The notes beneath the pieces are model-generated. The model did not search any database and was not told the origin of the DNA. It saw only the letters and a list, made by a program, of their open reading frames with translations. Shown here piece after piece: positions 1 to 9,817 of a stretch of 64,000 nucleotides of DNA. Both the position numbers and the translations under genes were made by a program. The stretch is from Rotaria sordida. Its lineage: Eukaryota > Rotifera > Eurotatoria > Philodinida > Philodinidae. The first letter of the stretch is position 1; each line of letters opens with the position of its first letter. The stretch covers positions 52,755-116,754 of the forward strand of contig CAJNOL010000633.1 of assembly GCA_905250125.1 (NCBI GenBank), read 5' to 3'.

Positions 1-746
1 ACTTCTTCTTCTTCTTCATCCTCAATTGAATTTTCTTGTTCATCTTCATCTTCTTGTGTATTTTCTTTCTGATCTTGTTGAATGTCTGATGAATTTGAAT
101 TTGATTGAATACCATAACTATCATTTTGAACTGATACTAATGATTCTAAAGTATCAAAATGTTTGAAATCTATGTGAAAAATTTGTTTTACAAACCTTTT
201 GTTTGCATTTTTTCATAAATATTTTTTGGTAAAGACCAATCGAGAGCCATTGGTCGACCTTAATAAATAAATCTAGTATTATTCATTTCATAGAATTATT
301 TATCTTTACCGAGTATTTTTCCACCATTCATTGTTTGTATTGCTTTTTGTGCATCTTCGAGTTTATCGAAAGTTATAAAACCAAATCCTTTCGATTGTCC
401 ATCTAAATCAATAATTAAGTTTTTTTCTATTTTTGAAAACAAAAACAGCAATTAACTGACCTTTTTTAGCAATAGATACATTGCTAATTATAGCACTAGA
501 TTTTTCAAAAGCTTTTTTCAATTGATCTTCGTTGACCTGATTGTAAAGAATTCATTAAAAAAAAAATTTCAGTTTTTACTATTGAGAAATTTTACTTACT
601 TTGAAACTTAGATTGCGTACAATAATTCGAGGAATACGAACTTCAAAATTTTCTTTCTTTTTTTTCTTTTTCTCGATTTTTCCATTTTCCTTAACCTGTT
701 TCGGTGCCTTGTCTGTCGATTTCGAGTCTTTATTTTTAATTTTCAT
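1..746 (-). CDS. RBM28: RBM28/Nop4-like RRM protein, 5' part (truncated by window edge)
   Basis: Predicted nucleolar RNA-binding protein of 60S ribosome biogenesis. Minus-strand exons: 746-600, 536-461, 426-310, 258-196 and 169 to the window edge; all join in phase through GT-AG introns of 26 to 63 nt. A Lys-rich start is followed by one RRM: RNP2-like IIVRNLSF, RNP1-like KGFGFITF, and after the domain GRPMALDWSLPKNIYEK, which resembles the GRTVAVDWAVAKDKY segment after RRM2 of RBM28. An acidic Ser/Asp/Glu stretch follows, also typical of RBM28. The ATG at 746 sits directly behind an AG acceptor (ttctag), so it is either the first codon of a trans-spliced mRNA or part of an internal exon. A possible upstream exon at 945-906 (NNGTTNQKEELKQ) would join in phase. 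RRM1 of the family was not found upstream. The rest of the gene lies outside the window. Confidence 0.75.
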
Positions 747-946
747 CTAGAATAAATAAACGTTGCATAAAATATTTCGAGTCAGAGTCATTATATATAT
801 ATATCCTTTATTCTCTGTTATTTCGTTTATAGAAAATCAACGCCTAGTCAAAAAAAGATCAACCAGAAATAGAGACACACTAGTTAACTAAAACGAAAAA
901 TTTACTTGTTTCAGTTCTTCCTTCTGATTAGTAGTTCCATTATTGC

Positions 947-1539
947 TGAAACATAATTTAAACTCTAATCAAAACTAGAATTAAAATCATAATGAATATT
1001 GTTCATTTATCATAATTAAATCAACATCGATGGAGTGAATTATCATTTGCTGAATCTATCCAATAAAATATGAGAGCAAATGAAATCGTTATTTGAATGG
1101 ATGAATGTTCGTAATACATCAAAAGACAGATGGCGCAAACATATAACGATTCTCAAGTTTATCGAGGAATGTCAACTATGCATATGCAGGACCAAGTTGT
1201 TATAGTTCCGGTTTCAGTAACTTCTTTTCTAGTAGTCCGGCTCATGGCTTCGACAAATCTAATCTGGACCCGGTTCCGGCCTAGAAGAAATTATTCTAGG
1301 AGTTATTCATAAATATCTAAAAACATCCTTCAATACTCCTTCTATGATTTATTCAGTCAACAACTAGCAATTTTTCGGATCACCTCTCTTGAGTTCTGTT
1401 TCGATTAATATGGTTTTCTAAGATAATTCGTTTATGAAGGATTTCACCAGCAGATGACCGTCCAAAGGCAAAAGGATCGTTCAGAGGTATATTTTAGATT
1501 TTAATCTTTATTATTTAGTTTAAAAATTCATAGCGTGTA
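947..1539. other. Intergenic or upstream intron, one repeat copy
   Basis: No convincing coding sequence. On the minus strand, positions 1195-1310 match the sequence that starts the minisatellite at 37000-37110 (shared core ccggaacc ... attagattt ... ctagaa-agaagttactg), so this is a dispersed repeat copy. The short plus-strand ORF at 1130-1312 only reads through that copy. If RBM28 has more 5' exons, this stretch may be intronic. Confidence 0.5.
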
Positions 1540-2160
1540 CAGTAAAACTTCTCTATATGAGCACCTTTATAACAAGGGTACCTCGCTTATATTAGTACCT
1601 GGCGAGCCGACGGATCAATATTTTCTGAAAATGAGTCTCTCTAACAAGGGCATGTCCCACTTCTGAGCAGTGTATAATCGAACATCTCTTACATGGGCAC
1701 ATATAGTGAATATTTAAATCAGTACACTGTTTTTTTCCTTCTCGTCATTCTTTGTTGTTCTTTGACTAGGAGAGGGGAAAATTTCCTCCGACGTAAGAAA
1801 GAAAATAACTCATCTATACATTCCTGATTGTGCCATCAGTGATAAAAAGAGTATATATAGTCGGGTTACTTGACATCACTGTATAAAATCATTGAGAAAT
1901 GACGTTGTATCATTATCTTACGGTTAATGAGAAGATCGCACTGATCAATGGCTATGGCGATGGAGCTCGATTATCACAGCGCAAATTGTATGAGAAGTAC
2001 AAGGTGTCAGAGAGTGCTGTGTACAACATTATTCAACGAAAAGACGAATACAAATACGATTTCGAAACGAATGGGAACAAAGGTGTCAAATACAAACTGC
2101 AAGATGAGTCAGATCACAAGATCGATGAAACTGACTGACACTTACATTGATTCATAAACT
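1540..2160 (+). mobile_element. pogo/Tigger-like DNA transposon remnant
   Basis: The left end begins cagtaaaacttctctatatg and continues with 'cctttataacaagggtacctcgctta', the kind of terminus seen in pogo/Tigger (Tc1-mariner superfamily) elements. Related blocks recur at about 1645 (ctctctaacaagggca) and 1683 (ctcttacatgggca), like subterminal transposase-binding repeats. The element carries one short ORF with a CENP-B/psq-type DNA-binding domain, but no DDE catalytic domain follows, and I could not find the matching right-hand inverted repeat. It is therefore probably a 3'-truncated or internally deleted copy. Confidence 0.6.
1899..2138 (+). CDS. Solo CENP-B/pogo-type N-terminal helix-turn-helix ORF, 79 aa
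   Basis: The ORF reads LTVNEKIALINGYGDGARLS, then QRKLYEKYKVSESAVYNII: the layout of the first DNA-binding domain of CENP-B/Tigger/pogo transposases (helix, 'sQrelaekygvs.sti.nil'). It starts at an ATG about 40 bp behind a TATA-like run (tatatata, 1852-1859) and ends after a charged tail. The second (Tc5-type) DNA-binding domain and the DDE nuclease are missing. It is either a transposase 5' remnant or a stand-alone DNA-binding peptide; coding status in the host is unproven. Confidence 0.5.
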   Translation: MTLYHYLTVNEKIALINGYGDGARLSQRKLYEKYKVSESAVYNIIQRKDEYKYDFETNGNKGVKYKLQDESDHKIDETD

Positions 2161-3004
2161 AACAAGCAAAGCTCAACTATGGATTTTTTTCAAAAAGCTT
2201 GATTATAGATAAGAAAATAGAAAACAGAAAACAGAAAACAAACTTAAATGAAGAGAAGACATCAGTTGATTAGAGTAAAATACTGGGCATAGTCGAACGT
2301 CTAAAGACAGCTTGCTAATATATACACTACTGGCCATAAATCCCTGGATGTGTGATACTCTCCCATGACTTCAATAATTTCCCATCAAATTTTTATCGTA
2401 GATAGAGCTAAAAAAACTGTGATCATCAGAACCGACCTGAGCTCTACCGACTGAGATAGTATGAAGTTATGCTTCAAACACTAGTTTCACCTCTGTTTAC
2501 CTGTAAACCAATATTCACAGTTTTTATGAAAAACAATCAAGATGTTAGAAGTCTTGTTTCTTCATCTAAATTGTAATTGTGCTGATCTGATGAATTTCAA
2601 GCGAAAATATATTGATTCTTATCAGACTATTCAACAATTTTTTTTTTTGTATAAAACTTTATTTTGTACAAAATAAAGACGAAAAACTTAATGTCAATTT
2701 TGAATTAAAGGCGAAATGAAAGAAAAAATAATGAAAATAATTTTAGAGATAAATAATTAAGTAATTATATTTTCTTAAAAGAATATATCGGAATCACATT
2801 ATTATCATTCTTATTAATAGCATTTTTAACTTCCATCAAGTACCTATGAACAAACTTTGTGTGGAATATAATAACTAAATCTCATGTTTAAAATATTATC
2901 TCATTGATAATTATCATTTGTTAATTAGGAAAATGTATTTTATCCAAGTGGAAAAGTGCACATTTGGCACCTTAGCATCTGTAGGTACTCAGCACTGTAA
3001 AAAA
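2161..3004. other. AT-rich intergenic DNA
   Basis: No ORF with recognisable similarity, no intron-exon pattern and no RNA gene seen. It contains homopolymer runs (2640-2648) and short direct repeats (gaaaacagaaaacag near 2220). It may hold the decayed right half of the pogo-like element. Confidence 0.4.
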
Positions 3005-3470
3005 TAGGCGTAGAATAATAAACCCTTCAAATCGCTTTTCAATCAAGACTATGTGCATGTGCATTATGCAGGCTCCAACAAATTATGAACATCTTGAAAA
3101 GAGCTCATGCTTCTAACTTATTTCTGTAGAAATATTTCATTTTTATGGCATTTTTTTAAGCAAAAAGCGGTGATCCCTCCAGATTCAACTGAAAAAATTA
3201 ACTTTCGAGTTTCGATTTGAAACTTTGTGCAGAAAAAGCTTTCAATTAAACTAATTTATTCTGAGAATTTCGAATTCTTTCGGTTTCTTTTGTCTCGAAA
3301 TATGAGTATAAGAAAAAAATATTCTTTTTTCACATCGCTTATAGAAGAAAATATTAGATGTTCATATTTAAGAATAAAAGCAACCGAGATATTTCAAAAA
3401 TCTCAGAATTAACTCGTTTCATTAAGATCCTTCTCTTCTCAAAGTTTCGACTCAAAATTCAATATTTGAT
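3005..3470. repeat. Foldback family A, copy 1
   Basis: The left arm at 3204-3275 (tttcgatttgaaactttgtg ... aaactaatttattctgag) pairs with the reverse complement of 3395-3465 (gagtcgaaactttgagaag ... gttaattctgag). Sequence outside the core (from about 3020) matches the outer left arm of the copies at 42761 and 61520, for example aaattatgaacat-ctt-aaaagag and tttttatggcatttttttaa. The element is non-coding; the plus-strand ORFs at 3227 and 3358 lie across the palindrome and are not credible genes. Confidence 0.7.
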
Positions 3471-4019
3471 TCTTCAGATGAGCCTGAAAAGTCACGGAGT
3501 CGTACTACAACATGTCCTCAACATCGAATATCTCGACAAGAGTTCAATGGCACACTTTTCTGCAACTACTGAAGCTAGATCATAATATGTTCTATCAAAT
3601 GATAAATTAAAACTTGAATTTAAATTCCGATAAAATTCTGTAAACTAACTACTTTATGAACCAGTGACTATTTTTCACTATACTGATTGTAAGTTTTTGA
3701 TCCTATTTTAGTCTAAAGAATTTCAAGAAGTCCGAATGGTCTGCAATGTATAATAGATACATAACACTGTATAAGTATATAATAACTAAAGACTATAATT
3801 AGATCCTCAATTTAAAACATATATGTTATTTGTATGATCCCATTCATCTTATTCACCTATTTTACGTACTCTGTCGTACCTGCTATTCACTATGTACTCG
3901 CTATAATGCAGTATCCAAAATACACTTAAATACAACATCATAGTAGCTTCAATACTAGCTACGATATGAGGTCGAATCTTGAAAATCGATCTTCTCGTTT
4001 GACTGCCTACTGTGCCTGT

Positions 4020-4086
4020 AAGTACAGGACTCGAACCATGTACTTTATGTTATCCGGCTAGATGTTCTATTCCAGTTAGACTAGAA
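4020..4086 (-). pseudogene. tRNA-like sequence (tRNA pseudogene or SINE head)
   Basis: Read on the minus strand: tctaactggaataga (D-arm with A-box character), catctagccggataac (anticodon-arm-like, possible GAT), then a perfect B box GGTTCGAGTCC inside gtaca...tgtac pairing. The spacing between A and B boxes is that of a tRNA. The acceptor stem and anticodon stem do not pair well, so it is not a functional tRNA. A tRNA-derived SINE head is the alternative; I see no clear poly-A tail downstream. Confidence 0.5.
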
Positions 4087-4631
4087 GGGTTATCTTAATT
4101 TCAGTTGAGCGTCAGAGTGGATTATAACTGACGCTAACAGTGTCTCCACTTCTAAGATTGCTTACATAATATTTGAAACTCTCAATAGCAAATATGCTAT
4201 GATTGATCTTTCACTTTTATTCGATGAGACTAGATATAAGTTTGATACCAATATATAGAGAAAATTATTCTCTATTGAACTACATTCTTGGATTTATTCA
4301 AAAATTTACAAGTAACGATAGAAAACTTTGTTCAGAATGAAATTGTAGCGACTTCTTTACGGTGTATTTTGCTTCCAATGAGTCAAATCTTGAAACTTGA
4401 GCTTGTGCACGACAAACGAACATCTACTGAATTTCTTTATTCTACTTTGACTTGAAAATTCTCAATATTAACTTTAACATAGTGTTTAGCCATGTGACAC
4501 CGTACAATATATGTATGTATTTTTTTCATTTTTATGATTGGTTTATACGACTGACTAATCATTTTTTGTTTATGTATGGATGGTATTTATAGACGAAAAA
4601 AAAAAACAAAAGAGAATTAAAAAAAACAGCA

Positions 4632-6233
4632 ATGGAACTTTCTTCGGGACCACAGAATTTAAATCCAACAATATATGAACGTACTGAAGAACGAATTATA
4701 CAAGAATCAGATTATGATAATGATGTACGAGATGAAATTGATCGTCGTGAAATATTCGATCTTATTCGAACAATTAATGATCCTGAACATCCACTTACAT
4801 TAGAAGGTTTTAGGAAAAATTTTGTTCTTGTTTTTTTTTTAAACTAAAATATATATTGTTTATTTTAGAACTTCATGTTGTTGATTTAGATGGAATTACA
4901 ATTGATAATCAAGCTAATACAGTGCAAGTACAATTTCGGCCTACTATTCCACATTGTTCGATGTAAGCAATTCATAAATAACACATACATGTTTCTCTCT
5001 ACAGAAATTTGAGAGGAATATTCAAGAATATGTAAGCAAAACATTTGTTTATCTGTATTACAATCTTTTCTCCTAAAAAAAATCAATTATTAATTTTTGT
5101 TCATTGTATTTCATGATCTTCAGTGTTTTGGCTCTATCGTATTCACTATAAATGTTTTAAAACCTCTATCCATGCATCAGTCGGTTTTGATTATACGTGT
5201 GATAATTCCCGATCGAGTAACTGAACTATTATCAAACAATCAGTTCCTTCACATGAGAGGCCAAGTAGATGATTGTGGATTTCATTGGAACGACCAAAAA
5301 GATATGCAAAAATCATTATATCCAACAGAAAAACACCAGAAATCAATAGAACTCGGAGGCAGTGTTTCCAAATTCCATTGATTTCCAGTGTCTTCCTACC
5401 GGAATCGGCCCGTATTTTTGTTGACGTAGAAGCTAGTATCACTGAACATCTCATTGTATCTATGAACTGCGGGTTCACGTTTTTATGGACATGAACCCGA
5501 GGCTTTTTCAAGAATATCTAGTACCCACTGTGTACATAAATCGATGAAAGATCAAGGTTTCGGTTATATATTAACTACTCTCAAAGGTCAACATTCAGTT
5601 ATTTCTTGTTGTTCACTTTCCCGTCATTCGATGCTTAGTATATTAAAAGTTTTCGCTTAGTTGATTGGAGTATAGCGTTAACAAATAAGGGAATTGAACA
5701 GTTAGTTAACAAGCAAAATTCGTTGTTGACTATTGTCAAAGCAACAAAATTTTCAATTGTATGGAATAGTTTTAGTTATATTTATGTAAACGAAATCAAG
5801 CAAGAATATGTTCCATGCAATCGATGTAGAAAGCTACGTATCCAAATTTTTGTGGATCTAACTTGGATCTGGAAGAACCCGCAGCTCCCTAATTGTATTC
5901 TTTCTGAACGACACAAGTGCGCTGGAATAGAGCTATCGGAAATTTTAATAATGTGTCATTGTGTTTAGTTTTATCTATCAATATGTATATTAATTATGTT
6001 TAAATTTTTTTTTTAATTTCAGGGCAACATTAATTGGTTTGAGTATTCGAGCAAAATTACTTTATACACTTCCTACTCGTTATAAAGTTGGTGTTAATAT
6101 ATTGGAAGGTGCTCATATACAAGAAAATCAAATAAATAAACAATTAAATGATAAAGAACGTGTTACTGCTGCACTTGAAAATCAACATCTTCGTGCAGTT
6201 GTTAATCGATGTATTACTACATCTGAAAGTTGA
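4632..6233 (+). CDS. CIAO2B: CIAO2B / MIP18 family Fe-S assembly protein
   Basis: Component of the cytosolic iron-sulfur assembly targeting complex (with CIAO1 and MMS19) that delivers Fe-S clusters to nuclear and cytosolic apoproteins. Exons 4632-4806, 4869-4962 and 6023-6233 join in phase to 159 aa, close to the usual ~163. Visible family signatures: [20 protein letters not shown], then a beta-rich MIP18/DUF59 core, [20 protein letters not shown] across the second junction with the conserved reactive Cys in PHCSM, and [16 protein letters not shown] near the C-terminus. Intron 1 is 62 nt; intron 2 is 1060 nt and contains repeats (see 5280-5570). The ATG follows a purine-rich leader. No other candidate family fits. 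Confidence 0.95.
5280..5570. repeat. Dispersed repeat with internal inverted repeat, in CIAO2B intron 2
   Basis: Positions 5327-5355 (gaaaaacaccagaaatcaat...) and 5373-5402 form an imperfect hairpin (reverse complement ggaagacactggaaatcaat). The reverse complement of 5450-5570 (aaaccttgatctttcatcga ... gaacccgcagttcat) aligns with 17890-18000 in an SMC3 intron. 'gaacccgcagctcc' recurs at 5874. Part of the segment (cggaatcggcccgtattt) resembles 12107-12126. The overlapping ORFs on both strands here come from the repeat. Confidence 0.6.
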
Positions 6234-6309
6234 ACAAAAGGAATAAAAAACATCTTTTTTTTTTGTTTTGATTATTAAAAAAAAAGTCCGAATGATAATT
6301 GAATATTTT

Positions 6310-6597
6310 TTTATCATTTTTTTTTTCAGATCAAAAGAAAAGAATGACAATAATAGTACCAAAAAATATTTCATCATTAATATGTGCTGGTCGTGTCTAT
6401 GGATGTATGTATCATAATACATGAAAAAAAAAACGAGAAGATCATATACAACAAAAAGAAATTGATCGTGTTACATATCATGCTATTGATGAAGTTGCTG
6501 AATAAGAAAAATCAAATTTGAGTTAGCTCATACAGCTGGTGTTGATCCAAATCAAGCACGTATGAGAAAACAAGAACATGAAGAAAAATATCATTAG
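6310..6597 (+). pseudogene. Decayed coding fragment downstream of CIAO2B
   Basis: The bases have the codon texture of the real genes here (cgt, gaa, caa, gat rich) but carry stops and a frameshift. Reading: MTIIVPKNISSLICAGRVYG, CMYHNT, stop, KKKREDHIQQKEIDRVTYHA, IDEVAE, stop; then in another frame KFELAHTAGVDPNQARMRKQ before a final stop. The first part loosely resembles the start of mitochondrial ATP synthase subunit e (short peptide, SPLIKxGR...YG), but this is a weak guess. It could instead be mis-spliced exons of a small gene. Confidence 0.35.
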
Positions 6598-6846
6598 GAC
6601 TTTACATTCTTTTCTTTTAAAATATAGTTATTATATTATCGTCTTTAGTTTCATAGAAAAAAATATTCCGTGTCCTTCTCTCATTTTATTTTTTCCATTT
6701 TCAATACTACTTTTCTGTTTTTCTTTTACGTATTTGGATAAACATGAAATAGATGAAGATCATAACCAATCTTTTTCTTGTTGTTTTATTTCGTAAACAA
6801 ATTAACTAGTTTAGAATAAGTGTTAAGATATTTAAATAGGTTTAAT

Positions 6847-8784
6847 TTAACTATTTTTTAGTTCATTACTAGCATCATTTGTATGATAATAGAATACATC
6901 ATCTTGTTCTGGAAGTTCGATTGTATTTGAAATTTTTGTTTTAATTTCATTTGCTTCTTCTTTAATAGGCAGAAATATTGTAGTATTTGGAATTATTGTA
7001 ATACTATCAGAATGTTTTATTGATCGTATAGGAGATTTAATTATAGGTATATTTCCATGAACAGATGATCCACGACGAAATACTAGATCTTGTGGTTGAT
7101 TTTGAGTTGAAATTAATCGTGTTCGAATTGTTTCTAATTGTATATGTTTTTTAGCTGCATATTCACGATCGAGATATTCCATTTCTCGTCGTCGTTTATA
7201 TGGAACAAATATAAGCCAAATCATGAGTAATATATGAATAATAATATATATAGTAAATAAACAAATAAATACATATCGATCAATATTAACATAGATATTA
7301 GTTGGTACAATTGCACGTGATAATGATGATGTTTTTGAATTAAGAAAAATTAATGTTGCTATAATAGAATGCCATACACAAAGTAGAACTAACATTATAA
7401 TTGATATGATTGCATATTTATCGAGTGTTGTTAGATAAGATATTGTTGGCTATAAGATAAAACAAAAAGAAATTGAGATTTTTTCCTTTTCTTTTTTTGT
7501 AGTTGAAAAGTTTTTTGTTGTTTTTTTTTACCAGTGAGCGATTTACTACCCAACGAAATGTAACTGATGTAAGAAGAAGAGTACATGTTATTTGAAGACG
7601 ATTTTGTGGTAAACTAAAATTATATAGAAATGTTGAAGTTGGAAGAAAATTTTATATAGAAATGTGTAGAGAATAATTTACTCTGGTGGAATTGAAAAAA
7701 TACAAAATGAACAAACAGTTATAAGAAAAATAAGACAAAATCCATTCCAATAATAATAACCAGGTCGACGTGCTTTTAAAAAAGAAAAAGAAAATTTTTT
7801 TTTTGTTGTTATATTAATATCAAGAAAGAATAAGATATAAACCTGCGCGACAAGTAAATGCTAGAACAGAATGTTTCTTTTGTTCTATTCCACTATTATC
7901 ATTTTCAAATGAATATTCTTCTTGGGTTTGTCTTGATTCAGTTGCAACATGTTCATATAATTTCCATTCTTGTTGATCAAAAAAAGCTTCACGATTTATA
8001 CTCGAACGTAATTGTTCATCAGGAACAAGTAAACAATTTTCAATATGATGCATAGTTGATATTGAAACGGTTAAATCTTGAACATCAGCTGGAAACTAAA
8101 TAAAAGAACAAAAAAAAAACAAAATTTCTTTTTTTTTTTCAATTTTAAATATCCTTCATTCCTCCACTACATACATGATTCAATTCCAATTTTTCCCAAA
8201 AAACTCCTCTTATACGTCGATGTTCACATATTTCAAGTCGAATCATTGATGGTGATAAAGGTTCATGATTTCCTATGATGCTTTTCTTTATTGTAAACCA
8301 TGTATCTTGTTTACCAATTTGTCCAATTTCATTTTCAATAAATAATTGTGGTATCCAATAAATTTTTGGATTAAGATCATTTAATCGTATAGGAATATTT
8401 TCATTTAATAATTGTGATCGTTGTTGTTGATCTAAATCTAATGATTTAATACTTATTAATTCAAACCATCTTGCTTCATAATAAATATCTGCTTGATATT
8501 TTTCATTAAGTGTATCAATTTCGGCTAGAATTTATTTAGAAATTTCAAATAAATAAGAAAATTATTAGGTTTTTCTTTTCGTTTTGCATACCTATATGAA
8601 TAAAAATTAAACGAATTCGTACAATACGAATATTAGTCTTGTGTTCTGGAACTTTAATCATTGGAACTGGTACAACATGTGATAATGATCTATGACGACA
8701 ATTTAAACGCTTAAGATAATTATTTCCTATGTCATTAGTTTCATTTGAATGTTGAATTTTTTTTGATTGACAAATCCGATGCAT
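6847..8784 (-). CDS. Pentameric ligand-gated ion channel subunit without Cys-loop cysteines
   Basis: Exons (minus): 8784-8592, 8524-8175, 8095-7843, 7772-7682, 7613-7532, 7449-6847; phases agree, giving 523 aa. The extracellular domain shows IAEIDTLNEKYQADIYYEAR and RWFELISIKSLDL, then NHFPADVQDLTVSIST where most metazoan members have FPFDVQxC. M1 is at about 266-293 (YYYWNGFCLIFLITVCSF), M2 at about 298-318 (LPQNRLQITCTLLLTSVTFR, followed by RSLPTISYLTTLDKY), M3 at about 336-361 and M4 at about 384-408. The M3-M4 linker is only about 22 residues, and a polar tail of about 115 residues follows M4. No signal peptide is visible at the ATG, so an upstream exon may exist. M2 lacks the anion-channel PAR motif; ligand and ion selectivity cannot be told. 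Confidence 0.85.
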
Positions 8785-9289
8785 AATTCAAAATTAGTTA
8801 TTTTATAATATACCACAAATAAAGTATTTGTCAAGTTTTAATGAGCAAAAATAAAAGTAAAACGACACTACATATATATACCATCGATCTGCTTATTCAT
8901 CATAAAATATGAATTTCATAGGCAAATACATTTGTATAAATTCAATATATTTTTGTAGTGAAGTTGAAATTTAATCCTCAAAAACTTCATATTCATCGGA
9001 TGTTGAGGGTGTTAGAAGAAGAACAAAACATTTACCTTTAGTAACGAACTGACTAATATCGCGTAGGTGAAAACAAATAATCCTTATGTTTAGTTCATTT
9101 AAAGGTCAAAAAAGCAACATGCATATTGTTCTTCTAGATGATGTATCGATAAATGTATTCTCACCTGTATCTTCTTTTTGGTACTGTCTTTCATTTTCTT
9201 ATTCTCGTCCAGAAATTAAAATCTAGAGATTTTTATCTTTCTATATACACAAACATATGTGCAAAATGTGAATGATTTATTTTGTAGAT
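8785..9289. other. Divergent intergenic spacer (channel / MRPL14)
   Basis: This 505-bp stretch separates two divergently transcribed genes and probably holds both promoters. No coding sequence was seen. A tatata run lies at 8874-8879. An acceptor-like tttattttgtag ends two bases before the MRPL14 ATG. Confidence 0.4.
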
Positions 9290-9817
9290 ATGAATATCCT
9301 AGGCAAACTTCTTCCAACAACTATTGATTTTATAACATATCGTTCATTTAGGTAAATCAAAAAAATTTGATCTTAAAACAATAAACAAAAAAAAAAACTT
9401 TTTCATGATTTTTATTTTTCTAGTATGACGGTACCATTATATCATCTGCAAAAAGTTAGTCGTGTACATGTAGTTGATAACAGTAAATTAGCTTTAGATG
9501 GAAATGTTTATAAACGTATGCCACGTATAATACATTGTTATAAAAAAAATAATAATTTAACTCGTACACGATTAACAGCTGGTCTTGGTGATAAAGTTTT
9601 ATTAGCAATTAAAGGACAAATGAAAAAAGCAATTATTGTTGGTTGTCAACAACGTATACGAAAACCGAATGTACCACAATTTGATAAGAATAATGTTGTA
9701 TTAATTGATGATGATGGAAATCCAATTGGTACACGAATACTTGCACCTATACCAGCATTTTTTCGTACACGTGGTGATTTAGCTAAAATTGCTGCTATTG
9801 CTACTACTTTTGTTTAA
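9290..9817 (+). CDS. MRPL14: Mitochondrial large-subunit ribosomal protein uL14m
   Basis: Exons 9290-9351 and 9424-9817 encode 151 aa. Exon 1 gives MNILGKLLPTTIDFITYRSF, a short Lys/Arg-containing leader that fits mitochondrial import; exon 2 carries the uL14 fold: KVSRVHVVDNSKLALDG, then GLGDKVLLAIKGQMKKAIIV, and NNVVLIDDDGNPIGTRILAP, the conserved 'NxxVLIDDxGNPxGTRI' region. The C-terminus (GDLAKIAAIATTFV) is the usual end. The length is close to human MRPL14 (145 aa). Without exon 1 the protein would start at MTVPLYH and lose the leader; the in-phase splice (AG|T, Ser) supports the longer form. It is transcribed away from the channel gene. Confidence 0.93.

Noticed and set aside
5191..5511. 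106-aa minus ORF and two plus ORFs in the same place
   Set aside because: They lie in a palindromic dispersed repeat inside a CIAO2B intron; both strands open, no similarity to proteins.
5723..5968. 81-aa plus ORF in CIAO2B intron 2
   Set aside because: No domain; contains a piece of the dispersed repeat (gaacccgcagctcc).
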